A program made the translations under genes and the position numbers. DNA of 64,000 nucleotides from Asterella californica (Eukaryota > Streptophyta > Marchantiopsida > Marchantiales > Aytoniaceae), in assembly GCA_036924285.1 (NCBI GenBank), contig JAYKYS010000001.1, positions 37,757,501-37,821,500 on the forward strand, read 5' to 3'. This document shows positions 59,783-64,000 of the stretch, piece after piece. How positions within the stretch are numbered: position 1 is the first letter of the stretch; every line of letters starts with the position of its first letter. The notes beneath the pieces were generated by a model. It was not told the origin of the DNA. It saw only the letters and a program-made list of their open reading frames with translations, and ran no database searches.

Positions 59783-60860
59783 ACGCCTCAGCTACTTCAT
59801 CAACCACAGGTCCTGTTCTAACGTTTCGAATCGTGATGTTGTTGGCAGGCTGCAAGTCTTGGATGAAGCGTAGAGCTCCTGTCTTCTTAGGTACTGTGAA
59901 CCATCGGCTAGAGTACGGAGCCATAGATGGTTCAAGAATACCCATCTGCATCCTCTCCTTCAGTAACTCAATCACCTTCGGTAGCAAGGCACGAGGGACT
60001 GGAATCGGCTTCAAATCCCAAGGTACGTGAGGAACAGTGAAGATAACCATCGGAGCTATCACACTAGGATCCACACAACCTATCTCCTCAGCCGAGAAAG
60101 AAAATGTCTTACCATGGCTAACTATCATCTGTTCAAAAGCTCGTTTCTCCTCTTCAGTCAAGAAGCCACCCCCTCCTATCTGGAGCTGCTCGAGTGTCTC
60201 CTGAGTAAACTTGTGTCCTACCTGTGTAGGATCTCTAAGCACAGGCTCAGCAGCCGCTAACTCCGTCTGCTGTTGAGAATCAACAGGTAATTGGGTCGCC
60301 ACAGGTCTCACCTTCCTCGCTACAGCTTTATACTTGGCGTGTACTTCCGCTTCCTGATGTAAGCCACACCAACAGACTGCATCCTTCCATCCATTCTCCA
60401 GTCTCGGATGAGGACGATATCGCAAGTACGAGATAATTTCCTCATAGATTTCACGAGAATGGATGGGGATCACCACCCTACCTCCCATCTGTTCTATCAA
60501 CCTATCTACACCATCCAGCCAACAAACAAAAGACTGCACACCTACAAACTCCTCATAAACACCAGAAATCATCTCATCTTCCTTCAGAACTCCTGTACAA
60601 CGCAGATTTGCTGCACACCTCTCCATCTGCCTTCTACTTTTCTCAGTCAAATCCTCCATCCGTGTGAACTCACTCCAACCATCAGAACTGAAAGTCATCA
60701 ACCCAGATTTCCAACTATGTACAGTGCAACTACTTTCTGAATCTTGAGCAGCCTTTCCATCAACCTCCTGTGATCCCTCAGGCTGCTCAAGCGGGATCAT
60801 AGTAGCAGTAGATCCATCACTCTCGCTATCCCGTCCTACGAGAGTGGTTTCAGAAAACCC
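59783..60860 (-). pseudogene. Outer element pol, 5' part: N-terminal region and start of RT
   Basis: The frame is open from the frameshift heptamer at 60,860 down to the insertion junction. It shows K-Y-K-A-V-A-R-K-V-R-P-V, P-Y-S-S-R-W-F-T-V-P-K-K-T-G-A-L-R-F-I-Q-D and then breaks into LTR sequence after V-D-E-V-A-E-A-L. It is homologous over its length to the N-terminal part of the inner pol but clearly diverged. Its continuation lies at 48,972-46,387. An ATG at 60,800 exists but the frame is open upstream of it. Confidence 0.88.
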
Positions 60861-63391
60861 TTACCTCTACAGATAGGAGAATCCCTCAAAGTTTGACGGT
60901 TTCGTTCGTGGTTCGTACGAACGGTCAGAAACTGCACAGAACGTCTATCATCTGGACTACGGATCCTAGCATAATGAGATCCATCATCCATCACCTTGGT
61001 CTCCATTCGAACCGCAGTGATATAAGGCTGACCAAGAATCACAGGATATGAAGCAGAAGATTGCACGAAGAAATGTTGATCCACATCCACATCACCTATC
61101 TTCACCTTCACGTTAGGACAAGCGCCGTATAGCTCACCTTTCTGGTTGTTCGCAGCACGTAACACCCAACCATGGTTTAGCTCGATAGGCCACTGACCCC
61201 TCTCGTACACCTCCCGTGACATGATGTTGATCTCAGATCCGTGATCAACTAAAGCAGCAACAGGTTCAGCCAAACTTCCAAGACGAACTCGCGTAGCAGT
61301 TGTGGCACGAGCCCAATGTCTCTTTCTGAAATCACTTTCACTAGCTGGACTCTCCTCACCAGCTTCCTCATCGTTGAACTCAATAGTGTCGGTACCAGCA
61401 ACCAACGCTTCTTGCTGGTATCTCTTGTCATCAGCTTCCTGAAAATGCACCTTCCCAAACTCTGCATCATTCAGAGAAGCTCCTACTACATCTATCATCT
61501 GCCTCTCTACCTGCTCGGACATCACCTGTCTCTTGCGCTTGATGATGTCGATGATCAGTTCGTGAAACTCCCTCTTTGCAATACCAAGAACTTCTCGGAG
61601 AGAAAACTCGATCCGTGCATCTAGTATCCTCTGCTCCAAGATGCTCTTCAGATCAGTAGAAGTTTCAATATCAGCTGCCAACTTGTAAGCCGGTCCCTTC
61701 CTCTTCTCTTGGGCAGTAAACCGCCTACCAGCAGTCGTTGGCTCCTGCTGGGATCTCTGCACATCCTCCATAGGACCTGGTGCAGGTGGAGGAGCTGCAG
61801 AAGTAGACGGGATGTCTTCAGGAAGAGCTGCTCGTCTCCTTGTGACTCTCCGTCTATCCCCAGTCTCCTCAGGAACTCCAGTATCAAGGTCAGAGGCTTC
61901 TCGCCGTCTCTTCTCCTCCACAGAAGCATCCTGCCAATGAACGTGTCTATCTACATCCAAGAATGCTCTGATAGAAGCAGCATCTACAGGATCTCCCCAT
62001 CCTGTGACCCTACGAATAGACTCTGCTCCCCTCTTCAGTACTTCAGAAGGAACGGGAGCAATACTCTTCTCAACAGTCCTATCTAGCAACGTAGGACTAG
62101 AAGAAACCTCAATATGTCCAGCATATACATCAGGATTTACCGGTGGTGCCATCAATGCATGTACAGTTGCCGCCGCAGCAATCTGAGGTAGACTCCTCAT
62201 GCCTCCTCGCCCAAACTGCGTGCTCAACGGCTCTCCAGTAGAAGAAAGGTGCAGCCTACCGTTCTGATAGCGAACCACACCATCTCGCAAAGCAGCTGTG
62301 AGCTCTTGACAGTCTCCTCGGAAATGATCAGGACTGTCACACCAAATACATCTACGAACCGGAGCTCCTCCTGGACGTGCAGCAGCAGGCGCCGGTGGCT
62401 GCTCTCTCTGCAATCCAGCTAGCTCTACCTTCAGCTCTCGCATCTGTCGAATCAGGTCTTCAATCTGGTTCTGTTGACCATGGTTCTCCGCAGGTCTCTG
62501 AACAGGTGCCCTTTGTGCCGGTGCTGGCACAACTGGCATCAAAGGAACTGCAGCTGGGACAACAGGTCTGGGAGCAGGGACCAAAGGCTGCTGTACTTGA
62601 GGAGCAGCATAAGGTGGAGTGACCACTTCTGCAAGCGGACGTCCTCCCACAGCCACTCTTCCCCTCCTCTGCCTTGTAAGTACAGCCACAGCATCCTCAA
62701 CTCTCCCCCAATCCATAGTAACACCTCCCTCAGCAGATCGATCGGCCAACATAAAACATAACCGATCTGCTGTAGCATCATCGGTAGCTTGCAGGAAAAG
62801 CTCTGTTCTCCTAGCATCTAGAGTTATTCGCTCTAGAGTTGAGAGTTGCCGGTATCTCCGATCAAACTCTCTCAGCAACTCACTCAGACTCATCATACGA
62901 CCAGGTTGCTGCTCAACCCAGTCTAAGAACGTTCTCCTAGTAACTCTCTCTGAATCCTCCTCAAGAAACTCCTCTCGAAGAGATCGCTCAAAACTCATCC
63001 AGATTCCAAGATTTCTTCTCTGTACATCCCTAACTTGGTCCCGCAACTCAGGAATGACAGCTAACTCAAAGCTTGCTATCATCTCAGCATCTGTAACCCT
63101 AACCAGCTCCATCTCTCCTCTATACTCACGCAGATATCTAGAAATATCTCTACCTTCAAACCTTCCACACCTATTCACTATCGCTTGCAAAGCCTTGGTG
63201 GATTTTAACTCACCCCCTCCAACGATCGGATGTTGTTGGACCAGGGCCGCAAGCGTCTTCAAGATCTCAGCCGTGTCCAGACCAGATGCAGATGTCGCTG
63301 TAGAAGACGCAGGTGCAGTTGACGGTGCAGCAGTAGACGTTGATGCTCCAGCCCCAGAGGCAGCAGCAGCAGCTCCGCTCTTGCGATCCAT
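60836..63391 (-). CDS. Outer element gag-protease
   Basis: 851 residues from the ATG at 63,391. The frame is open about 12 codons further 5', starting with TTG. It begins with an alanine/serine/threonine-rich leader, then a capsid-like helical region, a proline/valine-rich linker, a CX2CX4HX4C zinc knuckle (C-I-W-C-D-S-P-D-H-F-R-G-D-C) near residue 348, a charged region with S-L-R-E-V-L-G-I-A-K-R-E-F, and a protease with A-L-V-D-H-G-S-E-I-N near residue 716. It is homologous to the inner gag but well diverged. The frame reads eight codons past the slippery G-GGT-TTT (60,854-60,860) before stopping at TAG. Confidence 0.9.
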   Translation of the reverse strand: MDRKSGAAAAASGAGASTSTAAPSTAPASSTATSASGLDTAEILKTLAALVQQHPIVGGGELKSTKALQAIVNRCGRFEGRDISRYLREYRGEMELVRVTDAEMIASFELAVIPELRDQVRDVQRRNLGIWMSFERSLREEFLEEDSERVTRRTFLDWVEQQPGRMMSLSELLREFDRRYRQLSTLERITLDARRTELFLQATDDATADRLCFMLADRSAEGGVTMDWGRVEDAVAVLTRQRRGRVAVGGRPLAEVVTPPYAAPQVQQPLVPAPRPVVPAAVPLMPVVPAPAQRAPVQRPAENHGQQNQIEDLIRQMRELKVELAGLQREQPPAPAAARPGGAPVRRCIWCDSPDHFRGDCQELTAALRDGVVRYQNGRLHLSSTGEPLSTQFGRGGMRSLPQIAAAATVHALMAPPVNPDVYAGHIEVSSSPTLLDRTVEKSIAPVPSEVLKRGAESIRRVTGWGDPVDAASIRAFLDVDRHVHWQDASVEEKRRREASDLDTGVPEETGDRRRVTRRRAALPEDIPSTSAAPPPAPGPMEDVQRSQQEPTTAGRRFTAQEKRKGPAYKLAADIETSTDLKSILEQRILDARIEFSLREVLGIAKREFHELIIDIIKRKRQVMSEQVERQMIDVVGASLNDAEFGKVHFQEADDKRYQQEALVAGTDTIEFNDEEAGEESPASESDFRKRHWARATTATRVRLGSLAEPVAALVDHGSEINIMSREVYERGQWPIELNHGWVLRAANNQKGELYGACPNVKVKIGDVDVDQHFFVQSSASYPVILGQPYITAVRMETKVMDDGSHYARIRSPDDRRSVQFLTVRTNHERNRQTLRDSPICRGKGFLKPLS
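60854..60860 (-). promoter_or_regulatory. Candidate -1 frameshift site of the outer element, G-GGT-TTT
   Basis: In the gag frame AAG GGT TTT CTG; the pol frame is -1 relative to it and open from here. GGGTTTT is a canonical X-XXY-YYZ slippery heptamer in phase with the gag codons. It aligns with G-GAT-TTT of the inner element after the same AAG codon. Confidence 0.7.
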
Positions 63392-63440
63392 CTCTTCTCC
63401 TTGTAGCAACTCAACCTTCTCAATCAATCACCCCAAGATC

Positions 63441-63457
63441 TCTCAGTGGAAGCACCA
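63441..63457 (-). promoter_or_regulatory. Primer-binding site of the outer element
   Basis: TGGTGCTTCCACTGAGA begins 2 nt after the 5' LTR end. The complement ends GGAAGCACCA, which would suit a tRNA with acceptor strand TGGAAGC-A, possibly a threonine tRNA. That assignment is from memory of tRNA acceptor sequences and is tentative. Confidence 0.55.
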
Positions 63458-63459
63458 GA

Positions 63460-64000
63460 TGTCGGATTGAGAGTCTTCCTGGGAAGGGCGAACCTTCTGG
63501 CTGTGATATGAGCTTGAAGGCTGTGTTCAATCTACTCGGGGAAGCGTTGGGCTCTTGGCTGTGGCTGGTCTACTCACAGGATAGGCTTCAGGTCTCAAGG
63601 TGATACTGAAAACACTCATATAAGTCTCTAGGCTCTTCTGATATGTTCAGGAAGCAAAGTTCAGGCTTAACTAGCAATGATAAGATCAGATGGCGAACTT
63701 TGACACTCAGGATTGAGAAATATGTGAAGGTTCAGGCTTCAGAACTCCTCCTACATGTAAATGAGGTTCTACTGGATACACATACGAAATTTCAGCTTCA
63801 GATCAATTCAGAGCACTAAGATATGAGCAGAAACTTTCTGAGTAGAGAAATTACGGCAGTTTCTGATACCCAGACAGCTATTTTGACCTATAACAGCAAA
63901 TTGGCTCGATCAAATTCAAAGTTTCTTACAGGACTTGCAGTACACAGCTTGCTGAACACTCCTGTGAAGTTGGGCCTCCTGATTCCACACAGAACTCCAG
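63460..64000 (-). repeat. 5' LTR of the outer element, truncated at the window end
   Basis: The first 541 bp (U5 side) match 45,024-45,564 with one substitution noticed. By comparison with the complete 1,317-bp copy it should extend to about position 64,776 outside the window. Confidence 0.92.

Larger units (their letters stand above)
45024..64000 (-). mobile_element. Outer Ty3/gypsy retrotransposon, split by a nested element; 5' LTR truncated by window
   Basis: The element lies on the minus strand: 5' LTR from 63,460 to beyond 64,000, gag-protease at 63,391-60,836, the first part of pol down to 59,783, then the inner element. The rest of pol runs from 48,972 to 46,387, followed by the polypurine tract and the 3' LTR at 46,340-45,024. 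LTR ends are TGTCGTG...CCGACA. Over the 541 bp where both LTRs are visible I found one difference (G at about 45,430 against A). No stop or frameshift other than the gag/pol one was seen, so the element was probably intact when the inner element inserted. Confidence 0.88.

Noticed and set aside
1..64000. CRISPR arrays, operons, rRNA genes or other prokaryotic features
   Set aside because: None was seen. The introns, LTR retrotransposons and MULE indicate a plant nuclear genome.

Overview
The window looks like a nuclear segment of a land plant: one intron-containing host gene set in a large field of transposable elements. The best evidence is a seven-exon gene (28.26-33.21 kb) for an 860-residue RING protein of the plant AT5G04460 type. 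All six introns are GT-AG and the summed coding exons come to exactly 861 codons. Everything else that can be recognised is mobile DNA: Ty3/gypsy LTR retrotransposons of at least three lineages, a decayed MULE, a MITE and an unclassified element. Short introns and gypsy elements of a type I associate with early-diverging plants suggest a bryophyte-grade plant, but this is inference and the species cannot be named. No bacterial-type operons, CRISPR arrays, rRNA genes or confident tRNA genes were seen.

Layout. 0-26 kb is mostly AT-rich and gene-free. It holds a gag zinc-knuckle fragment (about 2.9-3.2 kb), a decayed gypsy gag-protease (7.4-10.1 kb), a decayed MULE transposase with MULE and SWIM domains (20.5-22.8 kb), and several repeat systems: palindromic units at 2.0-2.8 kb, a perfect hairpin at 18.86 kb, a 157-bp x3 array and a diverged 176-184-bp x5 array at 23.4-24.9 kb. 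26.5-33.2 kb is the RING gene with a GA-rich leader and an untranslated first exon. 33.2-38.3 kb is largely empty except for a 418-bp MITE with a TAATA target duplication and two short possible coding fragments. 38.3-39.3 kb is a broken gypsy integrase followed by a PHD finger. 39.4-44.25 kb is saturated with the hexamer GAAGAC/GTCTTC and carries a long minus-strand frame broken only by TAG codons.

45.0-64.0 kb is a nested pair of related gypsy elements, both on the minus strand. The outer one (1,317-bp LTR at 45,024-46,340; its other LTR runs off the window end) has been split inside its reverse transcriptase by a complete 10,810-bp inner element (48,973-59,782). The inner LTRs are 2,405 bp each and look identical. 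In both elements ORF1 is gag plus protease, with an unusual D-H-G protease triad, and ORF2 is RT-RNase H-integrase. ORF2 lies in the -1 frame, reached at a slippery heptamer (G-GAT-TTT or G-GGT-TTT) after a conserved AAG codon. The inner element looks complete and recent. The outer one would be intact but for the insertion.

Most unusual signals: the GAAGAC-saturated segment, the TAG-only interrupted frame, the shared protease/RT frameshift site, and the PHD-tailed integrase.
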